DNA of 64,000 nucleotides. Source: Kosakonia arachidis. Its GTDB lineage: Bacteria > Pseudomonadota > Gammaproteobacteria > Enterobacterales > Enterobacteriaceae. The position numbers and the translations under genes were made by a program. Below the pieces are notes generated by a model. It made no database searches. It saw only the letters and a list, made by a program, of their open reading frames with translations, and was not told where the DNA came from. The stretch covers positions 124,001 through 188,000 of the forward strand of contig NZ_FPAU01000007.1 of assembly GCF_900116535.1 (NCBI RefSeq), written 5' to 3'. Positions 18,512 through 30,198 of this stretch are shown here, one piece after another. Numbering within the stretch: the stretch's first letter is position 1; each line of letters starts with the position of its first letter.

Positions 18512-21022
18512 ATGAACCATCATTTAAAACCAATAATCACTAAACTTTCCGCTGAGGGACGAGCGGTACTTGACACCGCCGTCAGCCATGCGGTTTCTCT
18601 GCAACATACAGAAGTGACGCCAGAACATTTACTGATGGCAATAGTGCGTCAGCAAAGCCCAGTGATCGAGCAACTGGGATTACAGTGCGGGCTACCGGTT
18701 AGCAGGCTATTCGATGTATTACAGCAGGAGCTTCAGCGCCAGCGGCCGCAACAAAACTCAGCGCCACACCTTTCAGTTGGGCTGACCGAGTGGTTTATTG
18801 CGAGCTGGTTACTGGCAAGCAGCCACTGGGGACAATCCCGGCTGACGCCTGCCGCACTTCTGGCCGCATTATTCGATGACGGTAATCAGTTACAGTTTGC
18901 GGCCCAGGTGGAAAAAGCATTGCAATGCGCCCGCCCCGAGGCGATGGCGTTGCTGCAAAACATCTATGCGTCAGAGCCTGTATATGACGAACAGCCAGTG
19001 GCCAGTACGTCTGCGCTGCAAAAATATACGCGTAATCTCAGTGAACTGGCGCGTAAAGGAAAACTGGATCCGGTTCTGGGCCGCGAATCCGAACTGCGTC
19101 AGATGGTGGATATTCTGTTACGACGCCGCCAGAACAACCCGATTCTTACCGGTGAGCCAGGTGTCGGGAAAACAGCGCTTGCCGAAGCGCTGGCGCTGCG
19201 CATTGTCGCAGGCACCTTTCCTCATAGGCTGAAAGCGACAGAGATATTGACGCTTGATTTGGGGGTGTTACAGGCCGGAGCGAGCGTGAAAGGAGAGTTT
19301 GAAAACCGCCTTCAGCAGTTACTGAAAGAGGTTGCCCGCTCGCCTACGCCGATTATTTTATTTATTGATGAAGCACATACACTCATTGGCGCAGGGGGAT
19401 CCGCCGGACAAAGCGATGCCGCTAACTTACTCAAACCCGCGTTGGCGCGCGGCGAGCTGCGAATTATTGCGGCGACAACCTGGGTTGAATATAAAAAATA
19501 TTTCGAGAAAGATGCCGCGCTGGCGCGCCGCTTTCAGCTTATCAAAGTAGCGGAGCCGGATACGGACAAGGCAACGACGATGTTACGCGCGATGGCACCG
19601 GCCATGTCCAGACATCACGGCGTTCCCATCCTCGAAAGCGCCATCCATGCCGCTATATCTCTCTCCAGTCGTTACATTGCCGAGCGCCAGCTTCCCGACA
19701 AATCGGTGAGTTTACTGGATACTGCCTGCGCCCGCGTGGCGATATCACAAACTCAGGAACCGAAAGAGATCGAAGCAATCTGTGTGCAACTGCATGCCAT
19801 TCAATGCGAGATTGCGGCGCTGAAACGGGAAAACAGTGCAATTGCGCGACAAGAAAAACTCCGTCAGCAGGCGAGGACGTTGCAGCGCGATCTTGATTCG
19901 CTGCGCCAGCAATGGGAGCGGCAAACGCGGCTGGTGCAACAGTTACAACAGTGCAAGGATGATGAAGAAATTGCGCTGATGCGTAAAGCGCTTGCTGCAT
20001 GTCACCAGCAACATGCGATGGTGTTTGAGTGCGTCGATGCCGTCTGCGTGGCGGACGTGGTAGCGGACTGGACCGGTATCCCGCTCGGGCACATGCTGGA
20101 ACAGGAGCACCAACAACTGGATTCACTGTGCCAACGGCTTGAACAACGGATTATTGGGCAAAAACATGCCCTCAAACATATCACGCAACAAATTCGTATC
20201 AGCCGCGCCGGGCTTGCCGATCCGCAAAAACCCACCGGTGTGTATATGCTGGCCGGTCCCTCCGGAATCGGCAAAACCGAAACGTCGCTGGCGCTGGCCG
20301 AGCTGCTGTATGGTGGGGAAAAGAGCATGGTGACCATTAATATGTCCGAGTACCAGGAAGCCCACTCCGTTTCCGGACTGAAAGGTTCACCGCCAGGCTA
20401 TGTAGGTTATGGTCAGGGCGGTGTACTTACCGAAGCCGTTCGCCGTAATCCCTACTGTGTGGTATTGCTGGATGAAGTGGAAAAAGCGCATCCGGACGTC
20501 ATGGAGCTGTTCTATCAAATTTTCGATAAAGGCATCATTGAAGACGCAGAAGGACAGCGGATTAACTTCCGTAATACGCTGATTATTATGACGTCTAACC
20601 TGGCCAGCGCGGCACTGACTAGCGCATGGGAAAAAGGCGAAACCTCGCCGGAGGCGTTGTGCAATATTATTCGCCCTGACTTTGAACGCGTCTTCAGCCC
20701 GGCGTTGATGGGACGCATGACACTGATCCCTTACCTGCCCTTGCAGCCACAGGAACTGGCGCAGATCATCGAATTGAAGCTTCAGCATCTGTGCCGCCGT
20801 TTTCAAACTGCGACCGAAAGTGACTCACGCCCTGGCTGGACAAATAAAGTGGTTAACTGGGTGGCAAAACGCTGTCAAGTGCAGCAAAGTGGCGCGCGTG
20901 ATATTGACCAGATATTGATCTCAGATTTGTTACCGATTCTGGCTGACCATGCGTTAACTTCAACGGCGAAGAGTAAAGTAAAAATTGATATCCTCAAAGG
21001 TCGACTGGCATTGAAAGTGTAG
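18512..21022 (+). CDS. tssH: T6SS sheath-recycling AAA+ ATPase TssH (ClpV)
   Basis: An 836-aa ClpB-type unfoldase that disassembles contracted TssBC sheath. It has an N-terminal Clp_N domain (about 1-150; HTEVTPEHLLMAIV), a first AAA+ domain with Walker A GEPGVGKT at 214-221 and FIDEAHTLIGAGG, and a coiled middle domain (about 400-500). The second AAA+ domain has Walker A GPSGIGKT at 582-589 and the pore loop GSPPGYVGYG. It lies 19 bp after tssM and ends the core operon. Somewhat shorter than most ClpV proteins (about 850-880), mainly at the C-terminus. Confidence 0.95.
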   Translation: MNHHLKPIITKLSAEGRAVLDTAVSHAVSLQHTEVTPEHLLMAIVRQQSPVIEQLGLQCGLPVSRLFDVLQQELQRQRPQQNSAPHLSVGLTEWFIASWLLASSHWGQSRLTPAALLAALFDDGNQLQFAAQVEKALQCARPEAMALLQNIYASEPVYDEQPVASTSALQKYTRNLSELARKGKLDPVLGRESELRQMVDILLRRRQNNPILTGEPGVGKTALAEALALRIVAGTFPHRLKATEILTLDLGVLQAGASVKGEFENRLQQLLKEVARSPTPIILFIDEAHTLIGAGGSAGQSDAANLLKPALARGELRIIAATTWVEYKKYFEKDAALARRFQLIKVAEPDTDKATTMLRAMAPAMSRHHGVPILESAIHAAISLSSRYIAERQLPDKSVSLLDTACARVAISQTQEPKEIEAICVQLHAIQCEIAALKRENSAIARQEKLRQQARTLQRDLDSLRQQWERQTRLVQQLQQCKDDEEIALMRKALAACHQQHAMVFECVDAVCVADVVADWTGIPLGHMLEQEHQQLDSLCQRLEQRIIGQKHALKHITQQIRISRAGLADPQKPTGVYMLAGPSGIGKTETSLALAELLYGGEKSMVTINMSEYQEAHSVSGLKGSPPGYVGYGQGGVLTEAVRRNPYCVVLLDEVEKAHPDVMELFYQIFDKGIIEDAEGQRINFRNTLIIMTSNLASAALTSAWEKGETSPEALCNIIRPDFERVFSPALMGRMTLIPYLPLQPQELAQIIELKLQHLCRRFQTATESDSRPGWTNKVVNWVAKRCQVQQSGARDIDQILISDLLPILADHALTSTAKSKVKIDILKGRLALKV

Positions 21023-21527
21023 CGACAAAAGTTAAATTTTTTTCGTTATGTACTACGAGTCCAGTGTCAGGATCGTTTCGTGGAGGTTCTGTCGCTGGTT
21101 TTTGATTTATGTCTTGCATTGATTCCATTGAGAAAGTTTGCGTAACCACTTCATATAAAAATAAAAATCAAAAAATATTTTTGCATCGTATGTCTAATAT
21201 TTATAAAAATAATTTATATCTTTTTAAATCAGAGCAATAAAAACCAGCTAAAATCATCACAATAACCCAGCTTGATAAATCATTCACCCAAATAAATAAT
21301 TACAATCCAACATTCACGCAACTTATATCACTCAGGGAACTCTCAGGAAAAAACACTATAAATGAATACAATTCATTTATTTATAATACGTTCACTTACA
21401 AAGGAATCATATAAATACATGTTATGATAATCTTATTAAGAGGAAACATTCTTAAATTTATTACTCTAACAATGTATGCTTAGGGCTTATTGTAAATGGA
21501 TTCTATAAACAATCAAAAGGAGACTAA
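21023..21527. other. AT-rich intergenic region with a perfect dyad, upstream of the regulator gene
   Basis: About 500 bp of AT-rich sequence with no credible gene. A perfect inverted repeat at 21358-21380 has 10-bp arms ATAAATGAAT and ATTCATTTAT around a 3-nt spacer. A TATAAT box lies directly after it at 21382-21387. The pair sits about 150 bp before the winged-helix regulator gene and could be its operator and -10 element, though no good -35 is seen. Confidence 0.4.
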
Positions 21528-22070
21528 ATGAACTCGCATATATATCGTATTAATAATGAAGTTGACTTTAATATAGCTGAACGCACTCTGTGTCGATGTG
21601 ATATGTACCAGCCATCAGCATTATTGACCAAACCCGCATCTAAATGTCTTGAGCTTTTAATAACAAAGAAGCCGGGTGAGATTGTTAAGCATAACGAACT
21701 CTATGATTATGCGTGGGAAAAGCGCACCAGGGAGACCTCTCCCAATACTTTATATCAGACGATATTCCAGACCAGAAGAATAATTGCGACGACGTTTAAC
21801 ACAAAAGAACAATTTATTTTAACTCTGCCGAGAGAGGGGTTTTACTTTAATCCGGCGGTAACAATAGAACCGTTGAAATACAAAGCAAAGCCCCCGGAAA
21901 ACTGCCATGCCAGAAATTTGAAATTGGCATTACATGCCACCAACCATGAATCTGAAATTCACGCCCGGCTTAACACATTGCAGCAGATTCTCCTCGATGT
22001 GTGTGATAAGGTCAATTTTATCGAAAAACTCACCCGTACGAAACACGGAAACAAAATGTCAACCGGCTAG
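21528..22070 (+). CDS. Winged-helix (OmpR/CadC-type) DNA-binding regulator
   Basis: A 180-aa protein with an N-terminal Trans_reg_C winged helix (residues about 10-110). Recognisable are LTKPASKCLELLITKKPGEIVKHNEL, the recognition-helix region SPNTLYQTIFQTRRII and the wing ILTLPREGFYF. It has no receiver domain and no transmembrane segment, so it is neither a classical response regulator nor a membrane-bound ToxR/CadC protein. The C-terminal 60 residues are helical and of unknown function. ATG 21528 has AAGGAG upstream. It lies 500 bp after tssH in the same direction, so control of the T6SS is plausible but unproven. Low GC content suggests acquisition. Confidence 0.75.
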   Translation: MNSHIYRINNEVDFNIAERTLCRCDMYQPSALLTKPASKCLELLITKKPGEIVKHNELYDYAWEKRTRETSPNTLYQTIFQTRRIIATTFNTKEQFILTLPREGFYFNPAVTIEPLKYKAKPPENCHARNLKLALHATNHESEIHARLNTLQQILLDVCDKVNFIEKLTRTKHGNKMSTG

Positions 22071-22640
22071 TTTTTAAAGTAACCCGCTACCCGGATGCGA
22101 AGCTGAAGAAATATTTAGAAGTGCTATGCCTGACCCGGTATATGCCACCATGAGGAGCCCGGAAAGTCTGGTTGCCACATCGGACGACATAAAGCATGTC
22201 GAAGTAATGATTGTGAATAAAAGAGCCCCCAATAGCTATGCTGATTTTCTTCCCACCAACAGAATTAAATTCCGTGGCCCCTCTTTCCAGGACAAAAGGA
22301 TCCAAGACATAAAATTCCCAGCGTCATAAAAAAGGATGAATTGAAAAAGTAAAGCAACGTAATCCCGTCCTGCCTGTTAGGGAGCATGCTATCCGGGGAC
22401 GGTGAGTTTTCTGCTTTTCATGGTAAAAGTCATTATCCCGCCTTTATGCTGGCTTGTGGCGACGTCTCCGCGATCTTTTCTTTCTGCCCCCGTCTCTCTG
22501 CACACTGGCGATAATCTGTGCTTCCGCCTTCCCTTTTATGGATTCGATCAAACAAGGCACAAAAAAAACAGCTCAAGCGTAACGCGATTGCTAAGGTTGG
22601 TGAGGCAGTTATAAATTTATGTGATATTTGTCGGTTTTTT
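22071..22640. other. Intergenic region without a convincing gene
   Basis: Holds a 67-codon plus-strand ORF (22126-22329) with neither a good ribosome-binding site nor a recognisable product, and a 70-codon ORF (22402-22614) that looks random. I see no RNA gene or repeat. Confidence 0.35.
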
Positions 22641-22650
22641 TATGCATCAA

Positions 22651-24934
<2,284 letters not shown>

Positions 24935-24956
24935 TCCGTGCTGCGGTGAATAACAC

Positions 24957-24985
24957 ACCTGCGGGCTCAAACCTGCAGGTTTTTT
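24957..24985 (+). terminator. Intrinsic terminator of katG
   Basis: Stem ACCTGC (24957-24962) with GCAGGT (24975-24980) and a run of six T, 23 bp after the katG stop. An overlapping 14-bp palindrome (AAACCTGCAGGTTT) may strengthen the fold. Confidence 0.7.
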
Positions 24986-25275
24986 ATGCCTGCCACTCTG
25001 TTTCGTGACAACGTCACCTTTAAATGTAAGCAAAAAAATCCCGGTATGGATACCGGAAATTGTTAATACCGAGTTTTGCTGACCGCGCTCTGCGATCAAA
25101 GAGTAATAACTGATGAAACCAGACACCGCAAGAAGTACGCCTCGGGTCAGGCTTGCGCCATTAAACGGCAGGAATGTAACGCGGAGATGACGGCGAGGTT
25201 TCAGGAAAATAAACACCCGGGCGACACCATTATTTATGTCCCCCAACCCAGTTCTGCAAAAAACAGAATTAAAAA
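24986..25275. other. Intergenic region, nothing recognised
   Basis: About 290 bp between the katG terminator and a convergent small gene. Only out-of-frame ORFs without ribosome-binding sites are present. Confidence 0.4.
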
Positions 25276-25485
25276 TCAGTCAGATGCTGAGGTCTCTTCT
25301 TGATCGAGCCTGAGTACAAAATGGTTATTATGGCGGGTGATTTTTGCACCGCTGTCGCCATAATTCGCAGAAAGCATGAAGAAGGCATCAGCATCGACAT
25401 CAAACGCCAGCTCCACCTCCGTCTGCTTACCAGAGGTAATCATTTGATAAGCCTGCTTTAAGTTATACGCTTTTGCAATTGCCAT
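25276..25485 (-). CDS. Small hypothetical protein (69 aa)
   Basis: A 69-aa acidic soluble protein I do not recognise. It begins MAIAKAYNLKQAY and ends with a Glu/Ser-rich tail. The region TEVELAFDVDADAFFMLSAN is amphipathic, with no signal peptide, Cys pair or known motif. The ATG at 25485 has GAGGA seven bases upstream, the strongest argument that it is real. It is divergent from the GlxA-type regulator (178 bp apart), so the two may share a control region. Confidence 0.6.
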   Translation of the reverse strand: MAIAKAYNLKQAYQMITSGKQTEVELAFDVDADAFFMLSANYGDSGAKITRHNNHFVLRLDQEETSASD

Positions 25486-25662
25486 GGATAAATCCTCGCG
25501 TGAGATGCGACCGATAAAAATCCTGTACTGTAGTTATAGTAGCGATTTGGAAATTCGTTTGCTTCTCATTAACGGCCTTTCAGATTTGGATCAGACTCAC
25601 TCTTACACTCAAAATTCTGTTCGCGTCTTGACTTATAATGCAACGAGTGTACTTTTCAGGAC

Positions 25663-26649
25663 ATGAAGAGATTCCTGATTATCGTTCCCGATGGCGGCAT
25701 GTTGTTCGAAGCTGCCGGTATTGCCGACATTTTGATGCAGGCCAATCGACTGCACAGGCATGCGGATGAAACCCAACAACTGCGTTATCGGGTGAGCATC
25801 GCCACCACACAGCCACACCAGGTAATCCACGGTCAGTCTGGCCTGAATCTTCTGGCCGATTTCCGTCTGCCGGAACTGGACCCACGCGAGCCGTGGGATA
25901 CCATCATGATCACCGGACGCGGAACCGATGAAGAGGAAGGCACCGCCGTCGTTGACTGGCTGCGTCTTGCCGCCCCCCATGCCGACAGAGTGGCTTCCAT
26001 CTGCGGTGGAGCGATGCTGCTGGCGGAAACCGGGTTGCTTGACGGGCGACGGGCCACCACCCATTGGCGGTTGCTCGAGACCATGCAATCGCGCTATCCG
26101 CTGGTCAAAGTCGAAAGCGGCCCGCTCTATATTCAGGATGGGCCGATATGGACTTCCGGCGGCGTCAGCTCCGGTTTTGACCTGACCCTGGCACTGGTCG
26201 AAGAGGATTATGGCTTCACCCTCGCCCGTGACGTCGCACAAGATCTGGTGATGTATTTGCGTCGTCCCGGTGGCCAGTTGCAGTTTAGCCGCTACCATCT
26301 GCAACAGGCAGAGAGTGTCGGGCCGGTCAGTGAATTACAAAGCTGGATTCTGGAAAACTTGATCGAAGATCTCTCGGTCGAAAAGCTTGCCGAACGCGTG
26401 GCAATGAGCCCGCGCAATTTCACCCGCGTCTTTACTCGTGAAACTGGCGTCCCTCCGGCGCGTTATGTTGCCGAAGCGCGGCTTGCCGCTGCACGACATC
26501 GCCTGGAGCAAACCCGCGAAACGCTGGAGAGTGTGGCCGCCGCCACGGGTTTCGGCAACAGCATCAACTTGCGCCGCATCTTTGAGCGTCAACTGCACCT
26601 TACCCCAGGAGAGTATCGCCAGCGCTTCCACTGCCGCAAAATGGCATAA
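25663..26649 (+). CDS. GlxA-type transcriptional regulator (DJ-1/PfpI plus AraC domains)
   Basis: A 328-aa regulator. Residues 1-190 form a DJ-1/PfpI-like sensory domain with the nucleophile elbow SICGGAMLL (Cys114). Residues about 225-325 form an AraC/XylS double helix-turn-helix (VEKLAERVAMSPRNFTRVFT, then LESVAAATGFGNSINLRRIF). Such proteins activate genes for detoxification or catabolism, often of reactive or nitrogenous compounds. The ligand here is unknown. It lies 78 bp before an extra GAPDH gene in the same direction, which may be its target or operon partner. ATG 25663 follows a CAGGA motif. Confidence 0.88.
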   Translation: MKRFLIIVPDGGMLFEAAGIADILMQANRLHRHADETQQLRYRVSIATTQPHQVIHGQSGLNLLADFRLPELDPREPWDTIMITGRGTDEEEGTAVVDWLRLAAPHADRVASICGGAMLLAETGLLDGRRATTHWRLLETMQSRYPLVKVESGPLYIQDGPIWTSGGVSSGFDLTLALVEEDYGFTLARDVAQDLVMYLRRPGGQLQFSRYHLQQAESVGPVSELQSWILENLIEDLSVEKLAERVAMSPRNFTRVFTRETGVPPARYVAEARLAAARHRLEQTRETLESVAAATGFGNSINLRRIFERQLHLTPGEYRQRFHCRKMA

Positions 26650-26727
26650 AGTGATCCTTATCCGTCCTTTACGCCAAAGTGCTGCCGCTCTAAAGTGACT
26701 TCAGACACGAAAAAGAAGGAGTCAATC

Positions 26728-27738
26728 ATGGTTAAGGTCGGCATTAACGGTTTTGGCAGGATCGGACGCAACGTACTGCGCGCCGCGATCGGTAACACAG
26801 AGATTCAAATCGTCGCCATCAACGATCTGACGGATAGCAAAACCCTCGCCCATCTACTGAAACACGATTCACTGCTTGGCACGTTGTCGGTTCCGGTTGA
26901 AGCAGGTGAAGGCCAGTTGTTTGTCGATGGCAACGCAGTGCGCGTCTTCAGTGAACGTGATCCGGCGAATATTCCGTGGCGCGATGTTGGTGTAGAAATT
27001 GTGATTGAAGCCACCGGATTCTTTACCGATCGCGAAAAAGCGGCGGTGCATATCAGCCACGGCGGCGCAAAACGGGTGATTATCTCCGCGCCGGGGAAAA
27101 ATGATGACCTGACTATCGTGCTCGGCGTTAACGACACGCAGTACGATCCGACACGTCACTTTGTGGTCAGCAACGGCAGTTGCACCACCAACGGGCTGGC
27201 GCCTGCCGCTCAGGTACTGCACCAGCACTTTGGTATTGAACACGGGTTGATGAATACCACTCACGCCTACACCAACAGCCAGGCGCTGCACGACCAGCCG
27301 GAAAAAGATCTGCGCGGTGCGCGTGCCGCAGCGCTTTCCATCGTGCCTTACTCCAGCGGCGCGGCAAAAGCGCTCGGCAAAGTGATCCCGGAACTGGACG
27401 GACGGCTGACCGGTTATTCGCTACGCGTACCGGTGCCGGTGGTGTCGATCGTCGACTTAACGGTAACGCTGAAACGCGATGTGACAGTGGAAGAAGTGAA
27501 TGACGCTTTCCGTAAAGCCGCAGCAAATGGGCCACTGAAAGGCATTCTTGGCTATAGCGATGAGCCGCTGGTTTCCAGTGATTATCAGGGCGATCCGCGC
27601 TCTTCCATTATCGACGGCCTGTCAACGCTGGTGATTGGCGGTAATCTGGTGAAAATCCTCGCCTGGTACGATAACGAGTGGGGCTTCTCCAACCGGCTGG
27701 TGGACCTGACGAAACTGATGGCACAGCGCGGTTTATAA
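26728..27738 (+). CDS. gap: Glyceraldehyde-3-phosphate dehydrogenase, paralogue
   Basis: A 336-aa type I GAPDH: G3P, NAD+ and phosphate give 1,3-bisphosphoglycerate. It has GINGFGRIGRN at the N-terminus, Asp33 favouring NAD, catalytic Cys152 in SNGSCTTNG and His179 in NTTHAYT. The usual second Cys of SCTTNC is Gly here. Enterobacteria carry gapA as the glycolytic enzyme; the sequence and the company of a GlxA-type regulator suggest this is an additional, conditionally used isozyme. The start is ATG 26728 with AAGGAG upstream; an in-frame non-ATG start at 26695 lacks support. A stem-loop terminator follows. Confidence 0.93.
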   Translation: MVKVGINGFGRIGRNVLRAAIGNTEIQIVAINDLTDSKTLAHLLKHDSLLGTLSVPVEAGEGQLFVDGNAVRVFSERDPANIPWRDVGVEIVIEATGFFTDREKAAVHISHGGAKRVIISAPGKNDDLTIVLGVNDTQYDPTRHFVVSNGSCTTNGLAPAAQVLHQHFGIEHGLMNTTHAYTNSQALHDQPEKDLRGARAAALSIVPYSSGAAKALGKVIPELDGRLTGYSLRVPVPVVSIVDLTVTLKRDVTVEEVNDAFRKAAANGPLKGILGYSDEPLVSSDYQGDPRSSIIDGLSTLVIGGNLVKILAWYDNEWGFSNRLVDLTKLMAQRGL

Positions 27739-27751
27739 TCATCACTCCGTA

Positions 27752-27779
27752 AACAAACCACGCTACGGCGTGGTTTGTT
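27752..27779. terminator. Bidirectional terminator between gap and merR
   Basis: Perfect 12-bp stem (AACAAACCACGC with GCGTGGTTTGTT) closed by a TACG loop. This makes C(UACG)G, an especially stable UNCG-type tetraloop. It lies between two convergent genes and overlaps the merR stop codon. T-rich 3' sides occur on both strands. Confidence 0.75.
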
Positions 27780-28131
27780 ATGGCTCGTCGCTACGGCTCA
27801 GTGCAGCGAGTAACTGTGCTCGGCGCTGCTCAAGGGTAGCGATTTGCGCTTCAATGCGACTGAGGCGTTTACGCTGCAATTCTCGGGTTTGCGGGCAAAA
27901 TGCGGTCCCTTCCGTGCTGCGCATGCATTCCGGGAAGGTCGCGATTTCCGCCAGGCTAAACCCCGTAGCAATCAATTGTTGGATCTGACGTACCTGCCCG
28001 ACCACCTGCGCAGAAAAATACCGATAGCCGTTACAGGCCCGCGTAGAGCATAACAGCCCATACCGATCATAATGACGAATAGAGCGCACACTGACGCCCG
28101 TTTGCCGGGCAAGTTCGCCAATCGATAGCAT
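27778..28131 (-). CDS. MerR-family transcriptional regulator
   Basis: A 117-aa MerR protein. The winged helix is SIGELARQTGVSVRSIRHYDRYGLL, and the C-terminal antiparallel coiled coil spans about residues 78-115. Two cysteines (PEC and AFC, 11 residues apart) in the hinge might sense a metal or electrophile, but the arrangement does not match CueR, ZntR or SoxR. ATG 28131 has AGGAG six bases upstream; the longer ORF to 28164 would add an untypical N-terminus. It diverges from the alpha/beta hydrolase gene across an 83-bp gap with a MerR-type operator. Confidence 0.85.
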   Translation of the reverse strand: MLSIGELARQTGVSVRSIRHYDRYGLLCSTRACNGYRYFSAQVVGQVRQIQQLIATGFSLAEIATFPECMRSTEGTAFCPQTRELQRKRLSRIEAQIATLEQRRAQLLAALSRSDEP

Positions 28132-28150
28132 CTTTTCTCCTCGTTTGCTG

Positions 28151-28181
28151 CTTGACTCTGACACCAGTGTAAAGGTTGAGG
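28151..28181 (+). promoter_or_regulatory. MerR-type operator/promoter for the hydrolase gene
   Basis: A TTGACT -35 hexamer (28152-28157) is followed by an imperfect dyad centred on ACACCAGTGT (28161-28170) and AAGGTTGAG. This is the layout of MerR-family promoters, with a dyad in an over-long spacer. It lies in the 83-bp gap between divergent merR and hydrolase genes. The -10 element is not clear. Confidence 0.55.
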
Positions 28182-28214
28182 ATAGCCACGAATCGTTAAC
28201 CAGAGGAACATTTT

Positions 28215-29099
28215 ATGCTGTTATCGCGTGGCCGTAACCTTGCCCTTACCCTGCTGCTGTTTTGCGCCTCACTGTATGCGCAGGATAAACACTATACCGT
28301 CGTCTCGTCAGATGGCGTACCGCTGGCTGTACAGGAAACTGGCGCAGCAGACGGTCAGCCCATCATCTTTATTCACGGGCTGTTAGGCAGCCACCTTAAC
28401 TGGGAGAAACAGTGGCAGGACCCTGTCCTGCAACGCTTTCGCCTGATCAGTTTCGACCTGCGCGGCCATGGCTTATCAGGCAAACCGGAGCAAGCAACCG
28501 CTTATACGGAAAGCCGCCGCTGGGCCGATGATGTCGCCGCCGTTATCAAAGGCAGCGGCGCAAAAAAGCCGCTTCTGGTGGGCTGGTCGCTGGGGGGCGC
28601 TGTCAACAGTCACTATCTGGCAGCCTATGGTGATCAACAGATTGCTGGCGTGTTGTATGTTGATGCCGTGGTAGAACTCACGCCAACGCAAATACCTGCT
28701 CACCCGCAGGTTTATCAGGATATGGTATCAGCGGATCTGAAAACCCATCTGGCAGGTGAGCGTGATTTTCTGCGCCTGTGCTTCCACCAGCAACCCGACA
28801 CCGCCACGTTTGAGCGTCTGCTGGCTAACGCCGCGCTGGCCTCGTGGCAAATGCAACGCGTGGTGCCGCAAATGAAAGTGTCACTCGCACAGGGGCTGGG
28901 TAAAGCAAAAGTACCGGTACTGTTTATTTATGGGGAAAAAGATCAACTGGTAAACCCACAAGCTTCCCTGGCACGGGCCAGAAGCGTAAACCCACACATC
29001 CGTACGCTGCTTTACGCAGAGTCGGGACATGCGCCCTTTTTAGAAGAGCCGCAGCGTTTCAACCGGGATCTGGCTGCGTTTGCCGAATCACTCCAGTAG
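28215..29099 (+). CDS. Exported alpha/beta-fold hydrolase
   Basis: A 294-aa alpha/beta hydrolase with a likely N-terminal signal peptide (LALTLLLFCASLYAQ; cleavage near residue 22). It has the oxyanion motif IHGLLGSH, the nucleophile elbow GWSLGG (Ser125), an acid in GEKDQLV and the catalytic His in ESGHAPF. The reaction could be ester, lactone or peroxide-related hydrolysis; the substrate is not evident. The divergent MerR regulator and the operator between them suggest induction by a small molecule, perhaps the substrate. A bidirectional terminator follows two bases after the stop. Confidence 0.85.
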   Translation: MLLSRGRNLALTLLLFCASLYAQDKHYTVVSSDGVPLAVQETGAADGQPIIFIHGLLGSHLNWEKQWQDPVLQRFRLISFDLRGHGLSGKPEQATAYTESRRWADDVAAVIKGSGAKKPLLVGWSLGGAVNSHYLAAYGDQQIAGVLYVDAVVELTPTQIPAHPQVYQDMVSADLKTHLAGERDFLRLCFHQQPDTATFERLLANAALASWQMQRVVPQMKVSLAQGLGKAKVPVLFIYGEKDQLVNPQASLARARSVNPHIRTLLYAESGHAPFLEEPQRFNRDLAAFAESLQ

Positions 29100-29100
29100 C

Positions 29101-29126
29101 AAAACGGGGCAGAGTGCCCCGTTTTT
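29101..29126. terminator. Bidirectional intrinsic terminator
   Basis: Perfect 11-bp stem (AAAACGGGGCA with TGCCCCGTTTT), 3-nt loop, and T runs on both strands. It separates the convergent hydrolase (plus) and alcohol dehydrogenase (minus) genes. Confidence 0.85.
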
Positions 29127-29139
29127 CACCACCACACCA

Positions 29140-30171
29140 TCACAACGACATATCCACCACGATACGGCCGGTTATTTTCCCGGCGCGCATCCGATCAAAA
29201 ATGCTGTTGATATTCTCCAGCGGTTCAACGGCAATTTCCGCATGCACTTTATTGCGTCCGGCAAAATCCAGCGCCTCTTGCAGATCTTTGCGCGTCCCCA
29301 CTATTGAGCCGCGCACGGTGATGCCATCCAGCACCATATCAAAGATCGAGAGGTCGAATTTGCCCGGCGGCAGCCCGTTCAGCACCATCGTCCCGCCACG
29401 ACGCATCATGGTGGTTGCCTGTTCAAACGCTTTTGGTGACACCGCCGTGACCAGCACGCCGTGCGCGCCGCCAAACTCTGCGTGGAAGCGCTTGCCGGGA
29501 TCTTCTTCCCGTCCATTGACCACCACCGATGCGCCGAGACGACGGGCAAATTCGAGCTTTTCATCGTCAATGTCCACCGCCGCCACATTCATCCCCATCG
29601 CCACAGCATACTGGATTGCCAGGTGACCAAGACCGCCGATACCGGAGATTACCACCCATTCACCGGCGCGGGCTTCCGTCATCTTCAGCCCTTTGTAAAC
29701 CGTTACCCCGGCGCAGAGAATTGGCGCAATCGCATGGAAGTCGACGTTATCCGGCAGAATGCCGACATAGTTGGCGTCCGCCAGACAATATTCGGCAAAA
29801 GTGCCGTTTACCGAATAACCGGAATTCTGTTGCCCGTGGCACAGCGTCTCCCAGCCGCTCAGACAGTGTTCACAGTGCCCACAGGCAGAGTAAAGCCACG
29901 GCACGCCAACCCGATCGCCCTCTTTTACATGCGTCACGCCCGGCCCCACCGCCACCACGAGGCCCACGCCTTCGTGACCAGGAATAAACGGTGGATTCGG
30001 TTTTACCGGCCAGTCGCCTTCTGCGGCATGCAAATCGGTATGGCAAACGCCGGTCGCCGCGATCTTGACCAGAATTTTGCCCGGAGCCACCGCAGGTACC
30101 ATTACCTCTTCAATCACCAGCGGTTGCCCGAATGCTTTAACCACTGCCGCTTTCATCGTTTTCAGTTGCAT
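29140..30171 (-). CDS. adhP: Zinc-dependent alcohol dehydrogenase AdhP
   Basis: A 343-aa medium-chain dehydrogenase oxidising ethanol or other primary alcohols with NAD+. Catalytic zinc ligands Cys43 (GVCHTDLH) and His66 (GHEGVG) are present. So is the four-Cys structural zinc loop ([15 protein letters not shown]) and the Rossmann motif [13 protein letters not shown]. The ATG at 30171 has GAGG upstream; a second ATG five codons in matches the E. coli AdhP start. It lies 27 bp after the aldehyde dehydrogenase gene in the same direction, so the pair would turn alcohol into acid in two steps. Confidence 0.92.
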   Translation of the reverse strand: MQLKTMKAAVVKAFGQPLVIEEVMVPAVAPGKILVKIAATGVCHTDLHAAEGDWPVKPNPPFIPGHEGVGLVVAVGPGVTHVKEGDRVGVPWLYSACGHCEHCLSGWETLCHGQQNSGYSVNGTFAEYCLADANYVGILPDNVDFHAIAPILCAGVTVYKGLKMTEARAGEWVVISGIGGLGHLAIQYAVAMGMNVAAVDIDDEKLEFARRLGASVVVNGREEDPGKRFHAEFGGAHGVLVTAVSPKAFEQATTMMRRGGTMVLNGLPPGKFDLSIFDMVLDGITVRGSIVGTRKDLQEALDFAGRNKVHAEIAVEPLENINSIFDRMRAGKITGRIVVDMSL

Positions 30172-30198
30172 AGCATTGCCTCATCCTGATGAGATTGA

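Noticed and set aside
22126-22329. 67-codon ORF after the winged-helix gene
   Set aside because: No ribosome-binding site and no recognisable sequence; not enough to call a gene.
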